Both the position numbers and the translations under genes were made by a program. From Candidatus Levybacteria bacterium RIFCSPLOWO2_12_FULL_39_17 (GTDB taxonomy: Bacteria > Patescibacteriota > Microgenomatia > Levybacterales > GWA1-39-11): a DNA stretch of 59,979 nucleotides. The stretch covers positions 1 through 59,979 of the forward strand of contig MFPJ01000022.1 of NCBI GenBank assembly GCA_001782675.1. Direction: 5' to 3'. Below, piece after piece: positions 34,530-43,084 of this stretch (the first letter of the stretch is position 1; each line of letters opens with the position of its first letter). The notes below the pieces were generated by a model that saw nothing but the letters and a program-made list of their open reading frames with translations, was not told the origin of the DNA and ran no database searches.

Positions 34530-35642
34530 ATGAAAATTTTAATATTAAACTGGAGGGACATTAAGCATGAGTGGGCGGGAGGGAGTGAGGTTTATATTTT
34601 TGAGCTTGCAAAAAGATGGGTTAAAATGGGACATAAAGTTTCACTATTTTGTGGGCAGGATATTCGAGAAAAATTACCGGATGAGGATTTAATTGATGGA
34701 ATAAAAATCTATAGAAAAGGCGGGCGCTATTCGCTGTATTTTTGGGCCATTTGGTATTACTTCAAAAAATTGAGAAAAGAATGTGATACCATAGTGGATG
34801 TCCAAAATGGAATCCCCTTTTTCTCTATTCTTTATTCAAGAAAACCAAAAATTGCTATTGTTTACCATGTCCATGGCAGGCAGTTTTTCATTGAGCTTCC
34901 ATTCCCCCTCAATCTTATAGGTTTTATTACTGAAAAATTTATTTTTCCTCTTTTCTATTCGAATATAAAAATCATGGCTATTTCTGAAACTACTAAAAAA
35001 GCTTTAATAAAACTGGGTTTCAATAAAAAAAATATTAACATAGTCTACTGTGGAATAGGAGAAAAAAACAGGAAAATTTCAAATAGTTTTTCCAAATTTT
35101 CTCAGCCTACAATTCTATACTTAGGAAGAATCAAAAAATATAAAAGAGTGGATTTACTTGTAAAAATAATGCCTGAGATTTTAAAAATTGTTCCTCGTGC
35201 TCGTTTATTGATAGCAGGTTGGGGAACTGAAGCTTCCGCAGTTGCTGATCTTTCCATGAGGAGTATCCAAAGAAGGAGGGTCCGAATAATTGGTCCCGTC
35301 TCAGAATTTGAGAAAAGGCTATTATTATCAAGATCATGGGTTTTTGTTAATCCATCAATTGGCGAAGGATGGGGAATATCAATCATTGAGGCAAACCTTT
35401 ATGGTTCTCCTGCTATTGCTTTTAAAGTTGCAGGACTTTCTGAATCAATAAAGACCGGAGAAACCGGATATTTAGTTTCCAACGAAAAAGAGTTAATTGA
35501 GAAAATATGCTTACTTTTAAGTAATGAAAAAAAGAGGGTGACATTAAGTAGAAACGCAAAAGACTGGGCATCATCATTCAGCTGGGAAAACGCGGCGAAT
35601 GAATCAATCGAAATTATCGAAAGGACAGCGAGAAGCAAATGA
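34530..35642 (+). CDS. GT4 family glycosyltransferase
   Basis: A 370-residue GT-B enzyme. ILNWRDIKHEWAGGSEVYIF contains the glycine-rich acceptor loop, with GGSE in place of the common GGxE. TILYLGRIKKYKRVDLLVKI holds the donor-side Arg/Lys pair, and GEGWGISIIEANLYGSPAIAF the EX7E motif (E-GWGISII-E). It is a cytoplasmic retaining enzyme of unknown sugar. ATGA overlap with the following GT-C gene. Confidence 0.88.
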   Translation: MKILILNWRDIKHEWAGGSEVYIFELAKRWVKMGHKVSLFCGQDIREKLPDEDLIDGIKIYRKGGRYSLYFWAIWYYFKKLRKECDTIVDVQNGIPFFSILYSRKPKIAIVYHVHGRQFFIELPFPLNLIGFITEKFIFPLFYSNIKIMAISETTKKALIKLGFNKKNINIVYCGIGEKNRKISNSFSKFSQPTILYLGRIKKYKRVDLLVKIMPEILKIVPRARLLIAGWGTEASAVADLSMRSIQRRRVRIIGPVSEFEKRLLLSRSWVFVNPSIGEGWGISIIEANLYGSPAIAFKVAGLSESIKTGETGYLVSNEKELIEKICLLLSNEKKRVTLSRNAKDWASSFSWENAANESIEIIERTARSK

Positions 35643-36964
35643 GTATTATAAAAAAAAGGTTTAACCTAATTTGCTTGATAGGAATTATTCTGTTGGGTTA
35701 TTTTCTCAGGAACCATAATATAAATACTTGGCCGAGATTGGGAGCAACATTTGACGAGTATGCATGGGCATGGCAGGGCATAAGCTTAATTCAAAATAAG
35801 GTTCCAACCTCCTGGTCTTATCATCCTCAATATAAAAATAGAAAATTGGTTATCTATCAAAAAACAAATTTTATATTGGTTACTCCATACCTTGAGCACC
35901 CCCCACTTTTTGGTCTTGTTGCGGGAGGCTACGCGTTGCTCTCCGGATCAGAGGGAATGTTTGACATAGATATTAAAAATATTCGGGGACTTGCTCTTAT
36001 TTTGGGAACACTGAGCATATTAATGGTTTTTCTTCTTGCCAGTAAGCTTTATGGGAAAGGTATTGGGTTGTTGTCCGCTTTTTTGTATGCAACCATTCCA
36101 ACAGTGGTGGTAGGGTCAAGAATTGTTCAGAATGAAAATTTTTTTATTCCCGTTTGGCTCGCCTCTTTGTATCTTGCCGCATCGTATCTTAAAAACAAAA
36201 GAATTTGGATGAGAAATTTGGCGGCAGTACTTTGCGGACTGTTAATCCTGGCAAAGGTCCCGTGGGTGGCAGCACCTTTTTCTATTTTTATAATTTTTCT
36301 ATACCATAGAAGGTATAAAGATGCTTTAATTACTGCGGCTATTGTTATTCCAATTTTTCTTACTTATTTTGTCTACGGATTTTATTATGACAAAGATGTG
36401 TTCCTAGGACTGTGGGGACTACAACTAAATCGTTATGACATATCATTTTCAAGCGTTTATGCTCTATTTCAGAAGCCTTATTTGGCAGATAGATTCTTCC
36501 TAGACGGGTGGATATACTGGGGATGGTTTTCCTTTATATTGCTGCCATTAAAAGAATTTAAAAAACATCTATTTGTTATTTCAGCACTTATTTCATATTT
36601 CTTAGTATTCATTATAGCCATTCCCGATGAAGGGGGGCATGGTTGGTATCGTTATCCTTTTTATCCCTTCCTAATTATATCGATCGCTCTGTTTATAAAG
36701 GAATATCTTGCTAGGAATTTTCTGTACACTTTTCTTTTCCTTGTGATAGTAGGCACGGGTCAGCTGGAGCTTACATGGAAAGTGACTTTTGGATTTTCAT
36801 ATCCGATTTTTAGACTCGCAATTTTTTCATGGGGGTTGGTTTTGATACCCCTATATCTTTCAAATAAAAAAACGTTAAAAATGGGAAAGGTTGTTTCTTA
36901 TGCCTGGTTTTTTATTTTTATCTTAATGAATATTTGGGCAGTTATGATTTATAACGAGATGTAA
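35639..36964 (+). CDS. GT39-like polytopic glycosyltransferase
   Basis: A 441-residue GT-C protein with about 11 membrane segments. GATFDEYAWAWQGISLIQNK supplies the acidic first loop and YLEHPPLFGLVAGGYALLSG the HPPL motif corresponding to KPPL of ArnT-like enzymes. FLYATIPTVVVGSRIVQNEN follows where SPWHxxxSR lies in the array paralogues. There is no large external C-terminal domain, unlike most neighbours. Translationally coupled to the GT4 gene and one base from the methyltransferase gene. Confidence 0.8.
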   Translation: MSIIKKRFNLICLIGIILLGYFLRNHNINTWPRLGATFDEYAWAWQGISLIQNKVPTSWSYHPQYKNRKLVIYQKTNFILVTPYLEHPPLFGLVAGGYALLSGSEGMFDIDIKNIRGLALILGTLSILMVFLLASKLYGKGIGLLSAFLYATIPTVVVGSRIVQNENFFIPVWLASLYLAASYLKNKRIWMRNLAAVLCGLLILAKVPWVAAPFSIFIIFLYHRRYKDALITAAIVIPIFLTYFVYGFYYDKDVFLGLWGLQLNRYDISFSSVYALFQKPYLADRFFLDGWIYWGWFSFILLPLKEFKKHLFVISALISYFLVFIIAIPDEGGHGWYRYPFYPFLIISIALFIKEYLARNFLYTFLFLVIVGTGQLELTWKVTFGFSYPIFRLAIFSWGLVLIPLYLSNKKTLKMGKVVSYAWFFIFILMNIWAVMIYNEM

Positions 36965-36965
36965 T

Positions 36966-37802
36966 ATGTTTGGTTCCGAATACTCGAATCAACCTGAAAT
37001 TCTTCTTTCCTCATTTGAGGAAATGTCTCACGATTATAAAAAAAAGACAATTAATCAAAAAAAATTAGGAATTCGCTTCTTGCAAAAACTCTATATAAAA
37101 TTATTCGGTATCCCCGAAGTAGGATTCCAAATTCGTAGTTTATACTTCGAAAACATAATTAAGCCTCTTTTTAATAAAAAGTTTAAACATATTCTCGATG
37201 CCGGAAGTGGAATAGGAACCTATTCTATGTGGTTAGCAAGAAAATATCCTGACGCAAGGATTTTTGGTGGAGATGTGAGTCGTGAAAAAATAAAATTTAG
37301 CACCGAATTTGCTAAAAAAACGAATGTCTCAAATGTTGACTTTGGATACCTTGATATTACAAAGGCTAAGGTCGGCAAGAAGTTTGACTTGATAGTAAAC
37401 ATAGACGTTTTAGAGCACATAAAAGACTACAAAAAGGTTATTCACAACTTTTATAATCTACTTGCAAAGAATGGCTATTTGTATATCCATACCCCCCAAC
37501 CCGGACAAAGAAGAATATTTAAGTCACTTCGTGCGTGGTCGCACGAGGAACACATCCATGAAGGGTATACGCCTGAAGAACTTACTTTAGAATTAAAAAA
37601 AGCGGGGTTTAGGATTATAGTTCTACTTGAAACCTTTGGCTTTTTTGGTAAGCTAGCATGGGAGCTTAACCATCTATCTTTTAAAAAAGGATTTATAATC
37701 TCAGGCATACTTTATCCATTTTTGTACCCCATCGCGTGCCTTGATCCTGTTTTCAGAAATAAAAACGGTTTGGGCACAGTGATTCTCGCAAAAAAGCTAT
37801 GA
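36966..37802 (+). CDS. Class I SAM-dependent methyltransferase
   Basis: A 278-residue protein. KHILDAGSGIGTYSMWLARK is SAM motif I, IFGGDVSREKI the acidic loop, and IVNIDVLEHIKDYKKVIHNF the DVLEH motif. YIHTPQPGQRRIF follows, and a long N-terminal extension (about 75 residues) precedes the core. The C-terminus is moderately hydrophobic (GFIISGILYPFLYPIACL), perhaps for membrane contact. Neighbours suggest a glycan or lipid-linked sugar substrate. Overlaps the next GT2 by 4 nt. Confidence 0.82.
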   Translation: MFGSEYSNQPEILLSSFEEMSHDYKKKTINQKKLGIRFLQKLYIKLFGIPEVGFQIRSLYFENIIKPLFNKKFKHILDAGSGIGTYSMWLARKYPDARIFGGDVSREKIKFSTEFAKKTNVSNVDFGYLDITKAKVGKKFDLIVNIDVLEHIKDYKKVIHNFYNLLAKNGYLYIHTPQPGQRRIFKSLRAWSHEEHIHEGYTPEELTLELKKAGFRIIVLLETFGFFGKLAWELNHLSFKKGFIISGILYPFLYPIACLDPVFRNKNGLGTVILAKKL

Positions 37803-38815
37803 ATCAGTTACCTAAAATTACAATTATCATTGTTACTTTGAATAATGAAAGGACGATAGGAGAATGTGTGCGCACGATTATGACCCAAGATTATCCAAAA
37901 CATCTCATAGAATATATTAATGTGGATGGCGGATCGACAGATGCTACAAAAACGATACTCAAAAAAAACAAGTTTCGCATAATAGACTCTCCTATTAAAA
38001 AAAATGCTGAAGCACAAAGGGCCATCGGTTTAAAACATGCAAAGAACAATTTAATTGTTTCATTAGATGCAGATAACTACCTTCCTCATAAAAAGTGGAT
38101 AACACAAATGGTAAGACCATTTTTAGAAAATAAAGATATTGTTCACGCTGGGACATTGCACTTTACGCATAAAAAAAACGACCCAGCCCTTAACAGATAT
38201 GTTGCATTATTTGGCGTTGTTGATCCCACTGTCTATTACATTGGTAGGCCAGATAGAGTGCCATGGTTTAAGAATAAATGGAGTGGTGGTGATATTTTAA
38301 GAGAAACGCCAGAATATTACATAGTACGATTTAACCGTGATTCATTGCCAACAGTTGGTTGTAATGGTGTTGTATATAGGAGAGATATATTGTTAAAAAA
38401 TGCACAAAGCGATCCCTCAAGATTTATACATATCGACGTTTTTGCTGATTTATTTGAAAAAGGACACGATAAATATGCAGTTGTTAAAAACGATGTAATA
38501 CATGATACCGCTATTAACTTAACAACTCTTATGAAAAAAAGAATAGCCTTTCTTTATGCATACTACTATTTGAATTCAAATAAAAATGTATTAAAAAGGA
38601 GATATTTAATATATAATCCCAAGAAACCACAAGATGTCTTTAGGCTTTTTGTATTTATTTTTTATACGATTACTTTTGTAAAACCATTAATCGACAGCAT
38701 TAGAGGATATTTCATAGTAAGAGATGTAGCGTGGTTTCTTCATCCCATTATGTGCTGGGTATATCTTTATGCTTACAGTTTGGCAACAATTAAGAAATTC
38801 TTAGGAGACAGATGA
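37799..38815 (+). CDS. GT2 glycosyltransferase
   Basis: A 338-residue GT-A enzyme. KITIIIVTLNNERTIGECVRTI, YINVDGGSTDATKTI and the DXD in IVSLDADNYLPH are clear. SPIKKNAEAQRAIGLKHAKNN is the usual donor-proximal helix. The second half (YYIVRFNRDSLPTVGCNGVVY) carries the GCNG acceptor-loop pattern, and the C-terminus has hydrophobic segments that may anchor it. It is flanked by coupled genes on both sides (4 nt overlaps). Confidence 0.85.
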   Translation: MNQLPKITIIIVTLNNERTIGECVRTIMTQDYPKHLIEYINVDGGSTDATKTILKKNKFRIIDSPIKKNAEAQRAIGLKHAKNNLIVSLDADNYLPHKKWITQMVRPFLENKDIVHAGTLHFTHKKNDPALNRYVALFGVVDPTVYYIGRPDRVPWFKNKWSGGDILRETPEYYIVRFNRDSLPTVGCNGVVYRRDILLKNAQSDPSRFIHIDVFADLFEKGHDKYAVVKNDVIHDTAINLTTLMKKRIAFLYAYYYLNSNKNVLKRRYLIYNPKKPQDVFRLFVFIFYTITFVKPLIDSIRGYFIVRDVAWFLHPIMCWVYLYAYSLATIKKFLGDR

Positions 38816-39720
38816 AGAATAAAATATTGCTTACAGGTGCGACAAGTTTTTTAGGAAAAAATCTCTTGGTGAAATTAAAAGAAAGAGATGAGGATATTTT
38901 TGCAACTGCTAGCCATGAAAATATAGAACAAAACATTATAAAAATGGATTTGGTGAGGTTAGATGAAACTAAAAAAGTGGTTAAACTCATAAATCCATCT
39001 ATTGTCTATCATTTAGCGGCACTAGTTAACTTATCTCGTGAATATAATGTTGCCCAACAGTGCATAGAAATAAACATTAAGGGTACGTTCAACCTTCTAG
39101 AGTCTTTTCGAATCACAAAGCCTAGGATAATGGTTTTTATTAGCACAGAAGAAGTTTATGGTAGCGGGCCAATCCCTTATATAGAAGAACAACCCCTCGA
39201 TCCTCCTTCGGGATATGCAATATCGAAAATTGCAGGAGAAAGTCTTTGTCGCATATATGCCCGTGAGTTAGGGTTTAAACTGATAATACTTAGAGTAGGG
39301 ACTATGTACGGTCCTGGCGATAAGGACAACAGATTAATTCCTCAGCTCATTATGAAAGCACTAAAAAATGAAGAAATTCCAGTCAATACAGGAATGAAAA
39401 AAAGAGATTACGTATTTATAGAAGATGTAGTAAAATCTCTTACAAAGGTTTTAGATATTAAAAATATAGATACACATACTGTTATTAATATTGGCGGGGG
39501 TATATCGTATACACTTCTTGATTTGGTAAATATTATTTTGGAAGAAACGCAAAGTAATTCAAATGTCGCTAGAGGAAAAATTCCTGAAAGAATAGGAGAA
39601 GCTAGTGAGTGGTTAATGAATATTGGCAAAGCAAATTACATCTTGGGATGGAAGCCTACAGTATCATTGAAAGTGGGACTAAGAAAGACTATAGATTATT
39701 TTAGAAAAAAAGTTCAATGA
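38812..39720 (+). CDS. Extended SDR, NAD-dependent sugar epimerase/dehydratase-like
   Basis: A 302-residue protein. ILLTGATSFLGKNLLVKLKE is the NAD motif, with Ser in place of the second Gly of TGxxGxxG. VFISTEEVYGSGPIPY gives the catalytic Ser/Thr with an acidic EE pair resembling the STDEVYG of dehydratases, and GYAISKIAGES the YxxxK pair. RVGTMYGPGDKDNR and KKRDYVFIEDVV bind the sugar nucleotide. It could be an epimerase, a 4-reductase or an NDP-hexose dehydratase. A good ribosome-binding site (AGGAG) lies just upstream. Confidence 0.82.
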   Translation: MKNKILLTGATSFLGKNLLVKLKERDEDIFATASHENIEQNIIKMDLVRLDETKKVVKLINPSIVYHLAALVNLSREYNVAQQCIEINIKGTFNLLESFRITKPRIMVFISTEEVYGSGPIPYIEEQPLDPPSGYAISKIAGESLCRIYARELGFKLIILRVGTMYGPGDKDNRLIPQLIMKALKNEEIPVNTGMKKRDYVFIEDVVKSLTKVLDIKNIDTHTVINIGGGISYTLLDLVNIILEETQSNSNVARGKIPERIGEASEWLMNIGKANYILGWKPTVSLKVGLRKTIDYFRKKVQ

Positions 39721-39749
39721 AAAGAAATATTTTACAATTAGGATATAGC

Positions 39750-39784
39750 TTGAGGAATAACACTCAACCATTTTCTTATTGAGT
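39750..39784. repeat. Inverted repeat between SDR and RfbH-like gene
   Basis: ACTCAA (39762-39767), 11 nt loop, TTGAGT (39779-39784) followed by TTTC. TTGAG at 39750-39754 can pair with the same CTCAA, an alternative stem. It could be a weak terminator or an operator; the ACTCAA word also occurs in the operator-like repeat near 8000. Confidence 0.4.
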
Positions 39785-39813
39785 TTTCTATGCTATGCTT
39801 AGATCCCAAATTG

Positions 39814-39819
39814 TATAAA
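39814..39819 (+). promoter_or_regulatory. -10 element for the deoxysugar cassette
   Basis: TATAAA eight bases before the ATG at 39828 in a 107 nt intergenic region. No good -35 box is seen. Assigned mainly from its spacing, which matches other genes here. Confidence 0.4.
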
Positions 39820-39827
39820 AGGGCTTT

Positions 39828-41039
39828 ATGAAAAAAAGAAAAGAACAGATATATTTTGCAAAAACAATTTACGATGATAAGGAAATAAAGGCTGTCGTTG
39901 ATTGTTTAAAAGCAGGTTGGCTTGGGACTGGAAAAATAACGGAAAAATTTGAAAAGCGCTTCGCAAAATACATAGGAATGCCACATGCAAGTTTGGTTAA
40001 TTCGGGTTCGTCAGCTAACCTTTTGGCGGTAAGAGGTTTAAACCTTCCCGAGGGCAGCAAAGTCCTAACTTGCGCGGCAGGATTTCCTTCTACACTTTCT
40101 CCTATTTGGCACTCCCATCTTCAAATCGTTGCGGTGGACTTAGATCTCAAAAGCCTTAATATTAACCTTGACCAGGTCGAAAAAGCATTAAAAAAGCATG
40201 GAGACATTAGGGCAATAATTTTTGCACACACCCTTGGCAACCCGGTTGACATGAAAAGGATAATGCACCTAGCTTCCAAATATAAGCTTCAGGTAATAGA
40301 GGACAATTGCGATGCTTTAGGTAGCGAAGTGTATGGCAAAAAGACAGGTTCTTTCGGAAATTTTTCCACCTGTTCTTTTTATGCAAGCCATCACATAACC
40401 CTCGCTGGAGCTGGAGGAATTGTACTTTCAAAAACAAAAGAATCAGCTTTCCGAATTAAAAGCTTAAAGGAATGGGGGAAAGAACAAGTTACACTAGACT
40501 ACGATAGGGATCATGGTGTCCACTTTGACAGTAGGAGTAATGGTGTTTCATATGATCATAGATATTCATACCCCGAAGTAGGATATAACTTTAAAGTCCC
40601 GGAGATAATGGCGGCCTTTGGCTTGGTTCAAATGGATAGACTTGAAGGAATCCATAGAGCTAGAAGAAAAAATTTTAAATACCTAGAGTCAAAACTAAAG
40701 AAATTCGGAGATTATTTTCATTTTATCGAAGCCCTGCTGGAAGCAAATCCATCGTGGTTTAATTTTCCGGTCACACTAAAAGATGGTGTTCCATTTACAA
40801 GGCAGGAGATAGTGGAATTTCTAGAGAATAATAAAATAAGGACCCGTTTGTTTTTTGCTGGTAATATCCTTCGCCAGAAAGGATTCAAATCCATTCCAGT
40901 GGATGTGGTGGATAAGTTGGATGTGGCAGACAAGGTACATAGAGATTCTTTTTTGCTTGGGGTGCATCCAACGCAGACTCGCGAAATGCTCGACTACATG
41001 GTAGATGCTATCGAGGAATTTGTTAATACTCGTAGGTAG
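39828..41039 (+). CDS. RfbH-like PLP-dependent sugar 3-dehydratase, lacking Fe-S cysteines
   Basis: A 403-residue member of the DegT/DnrJ/EryC1/StrS fold. WLGTGKITEKFEKRFAKYIG, VNSGSSANLLAV, FAHTLGNPVDM and EDNCDALGSEVYGKKTG match RfbH (CDP-6-deoxy-xylo-hexulose 3-dehydrase, E1). The catalytic Lys of aminotransferases is replaced by His (SFYASHHIT, His188/189), the mark of 3-dehydratases. However the Cys-rich block that binds the [2Fe-2S] cluster in RfbH (CWC...NTCG) is absent here (KEQVTLDYDRDHGVHFDS), as in the cluster-free ColD type. Predicted to remove the 3-hydroxyl of an NDP-4-keto-6-deoxyhexose. First gene of a sugar cassette. Confidence 0.85.
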   Translation: MKKRKEQIYFAKTIYDDKEIKAVVDCLKAGWLGTGKITEKFEKRFAKYIGMPHASLVNSGSSANLLAVRGLNLPEGSKVLTCAAGFPSTLSPIWHSHLQIVAVDLDLKSLNINLDQVEKALKKHGDIRAIIFAHTLGNPVDMKRIMHLASKYKLQVIEDNCDALGSEVYGKKTGSFGNFSTCSFYASHHITLAGAGGIVLSKTKESAFRIKSLKEWGKEQVTLDYDRDHGVHFDSRSNGVSYDHRYSYPEVGYNFKVPEIMAAFGLVQMDRLEGIHRARRKNFKYLESKLKKFGDYFHFIEALLEANPSWFNFPVTLKDGVPFTRQEIVEFLENNKIRTRLFFAGNILRQKGFKSIPVDVVDKLDVADKVHRDSFLLGVHPTQTREMLDYMVDAIEEFVNTRR

Positions 41040-41262
41040 TTATTCTAGTTTTGTGTATTATCCAGTACACATGCCAAAAATATATGCTTCTAATAAATGC
41101 AACCATTTTTTTGGTTTACTTGCCTTTATGGGTATAGAAAGGAATTTATTTTACCCAATGCAAAGTGAGATACCGGGTCACATATTTCCTAGTTCTAAAG
41201 GCGAAAGATATAATAAGACTAAATCTATTGTATTTATTGATATATTTTGTTAATATTCCCCT
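41040..41262. other. Noncoding gap of about 223 bases before the RfbF-like gene
   Basis: The longest gene-free stretch. It holds a promoter near its end (TTGTAT-17-TAATAT). The track ORF 41005-41253 has no family-like features and overlaps the previous gene. No terminator hairpin or RNA gene was recognised. Confidence 0.6.
41228..41256 (+). promoter_or_regulatory. Promoter for the RfbF-like gene
   Basis: TTGTAT (41228-41233), 17 nt spacer, TAATAT (41251-41256) preceded by TGT. Transcription would begin at about 41263, exactly where the non-canonical ATT/CTG codons of the RfbF-like frame lie. Confidence 0.5.
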
Positions 41263-42051
41263 ATTCTGAATAAGAAAGATATTCCTGTTGTTATCTTCTG
41301 CGGCGGTCAAGGAGCACGAATGAAGGAGGAAACAGAATTTCGTCCCAAGCCCATGGTGACTGTGGGTGGAAAACCTATCCTGTGGCACATAATGAAAATA
41401 TATGCGTACTACGGTTTTAATGAATTCATTATCGCATTAGGATATAAGGGTGATTACATAAAGGATTACTTTCTTAACGAAGAATATTTTATTCATGACC
41501 TTACAATAGACACTTACACTGGGAAACGAACAATTCATCGTGAGAAAAAAAAGAGACACGACAAATTTAAAATTACATTCGTTGATACGGGGATCGAGAC
41601 ATTAACTGCTGAAAGACTTTTAAGAGTCAAGCCATACATAAATTCCGATATCTTTATGGCGACGTATGGAGATGGTGTAGGTAATATTCCTATTAATGAT
41701 TTAATCGAATTTCACAAAAAGAAGAGGGTCATAGGTACAATTACTGGGGTACATCCAAAATCCAAATGGGGGCTAGTTATATCCGATAAGAACAATATCG
41801 TCGAACGTTTTGAGCAGAAGCCTCAACTAAATCAGTATGTTAATGGAGGATTTATGGTTTTTGATAAAAAAGTATTTGATTATGTTAAGCCAAAAGAAAT
41901 GATTGAAGTTTCTCTAAATAGATTAGTAGAGGAAAGAAAACTTGCTGTTTATATACATGACGGATATTGGTCGGCTATGGATACTTATCAGGACATGGAG
42001 GAAATGAATAAGCAATGGAGAAAAGATCCAAAGTGGAAAATATGGAGATAA
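41263..42051 (+). CDS. RfbF-like glucose-1-phosphate cytidylyltransferase, non-canonical start
   Basis: A nucleotidyltransferase of about 262 residues that makes CDP-glucose (or a related NDP-sugar). The track start at 41320 loses the essential N-terminus: upstream in frame is DIPVVIFCGGQGARMKEETE, the nucleotide-binding GGxGxRxxEET motif. KPMVTVGGKPILWHIMKIYA, GYKGDYIKDYFLNEEYF, YGDGVGNI and VNGGFMVFDKKV continue the RfbF signature. Between the in-frame stop at 41251 and the motif there is no ATG, GTG or TTG; the candidates are ATT at 41263 or CTG at 41266, placed 6 and 9 nt after a -10 box. The start used here is therefore a guess. Confidence 0.8.
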   Translation: MLNKKDIPVVIFCGGQGARMKEETEFRPKPMVTVGGKPILWHIMKIYAYYGFNEFIIALGYKGDYIKDYFLNEEYFIHDLTIDTYTGKRTIHREKKKRHDKFKITFVDTGIETLTAERLLRVKPYINSDIFMATYGDGVGNIPINDLIEFHKKKRVIGTITGVHPKSKWGLVISDKNNIVERFEQKPQLNQYVNGGFMVFDKKVFDYVKPKEMIEVSLNRLVEERKLAVYIHDGYWSAMDTYQDMEEMNKQWRKDPKWKIWR

Positions 42052-42055
42052 CGTT

Positions 42056-43084
42056 GTGAAGAAAGTAATAGTAACAGGAGATAGAGGCTATATAGGGTCA
42101 GTTCTAGTCCCAAAACTATTGACTAAAGGCTATAAGGTAGTAGGGTTTGATACCGGATTTTTTGATAAATGTATTATCAAAGGAAAAAAGGATCCGGTTT
42201 ACAAAAAAATAAAAAAAGATATTAGGAATATTACTGAAAAAGACCTTAAAGGAGTTGATGCAATAATTCATCTTAGTGCGCTTTCAAATGACCCAATGGG
42301 CGAGATTGACCCGAGTCTTACCGAAGAAATAAATTATAAGTCATCTATAAGGCTCGCCAAATTAGCTAAAGAATCAGGGGTGAAAAAATTCTTGTTTTCA
42401 TCATCATGCAGTATATATGGTATTGCAAAAAGCGGAATTGTTGATGAAAAGTCGACCGTGAATCCGCTGACTGCATACGCAAAGTCAAAAATTAAGGCAG
42501 AAAAAGCGCTAAAAAAACTGGCTGGCAAAAACTTTTTTATTGGGCTTATGAGAAATTCTACTGTTTACGGATTTTCCCCAAGATTTAGGAATGATTTAGT
42601 TGTTAATAACTTAGTAACAACTGCTCTTGCATATAAGCAAATAAGGATTTTAAGCGATGGAACTCCATGGAGGCCATTAATTGATGTAAGAGACTTAAGT
42701 GATATATTTATTAAATTTTTAGAGACAGGCACGCAGAACTTAAATGGGAAGGTGATAAACATCGGATTCGAAGAAAATAATTTTCAGGTCAAAGATTTAG
42801 TAGCCGTAATTAAAAAGCAATTGCCTAATTGTAAAGTTGTTTATACCGGAGAACACGGAAAAGACTCAAGAAGTTACCGTGTTGACTTTGCCTTATTTAA
42901 GAAACTCTTTCCAAATGTAAAACAAAAGTGGACATTAACAAAATCCGTAAAAGACATGATTAAAAATCTTAAAAAATCGGACTTCAATAGAACAACTTTT
43001 GAATCGGGAAAATATACAAGACTGGCTGTTCTAAAAAATTTACTGGAGGAGAATAAAGTAAATAAAGATTTATACTTAAATTAA
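42056..43084 (+). CDS. Extended SDR, NDP-sugar epimerase/dehydrogenase of the cassette
   Basis: A 342-residue protein; start GTG with GGAG eight bases upstream. KKVIVTGDRGYIGSVLVPKL binds NAD, IHLSALSNDPMGEIDPSLTE is the loop after the third strand, FSSSCSIYGIAKSGIV gives the catalytic Ser and LTAYAKSKIKAEK the YxxxK pair. RNSTVYGFSPRFRNDLVVN and SDGTPWRPLIDVRDL are typical of SDRs found beside RfbF-like and RmlC-like genes. The reaction (epimerisation, 4,6-dehydration or 4-reduction) cannot be settled; it lacks the GHTGFKGSWL N-terminus of classical CDP-glucose 4,6-dehydratase RfbG. Confidence 0.82.
   Translation: MKKVIVTGDRGYIGSVLVPKLLTKGYKVVGFDTGFFDKCIIKGKKDPVYKKIKKDIRNITEKDLKGVDAIIHLSALSNDPMGEIDPSLTEEINYKSSIRLAKLAKESGVKKFLFSSSCSIYGIAKSGIVDEKSTVNPLTAYAKSKIKAEKALKKLAGKNFFIGLMRNSTVYGFSPRFRNDLVVNNLVTTALAYKQIRILSDGTPWRPLIDVRDLSDIFIKFLETGTQNLNGKVINIGFEENNFQVKDLVAVIKKQLPNCKVVYTGEHGKDSRSYRVDFALFKKLFPNVKQKWTLTKSVKDMIKNLKKSDFNRTTFESGKYTRLAVLKNLLEENKVNKDLYLN

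Noticed and set aside
39828-41039. Calling the DegT-fold protein a sugar aminotransferase
   Set aside because: The PLP-binding Lys position is His (SHHIT), the known signature of 3-dehydratases, not transaminases.
41005-41253. 82-residue plus-strand ORF between the RfbH-like and RfbF-like genes
   Set aside because: It overlaps the end of the RfbH-like gene, shows no domain-like pattern, and ends right before the RfbF-like frame. Treated as noncoding.
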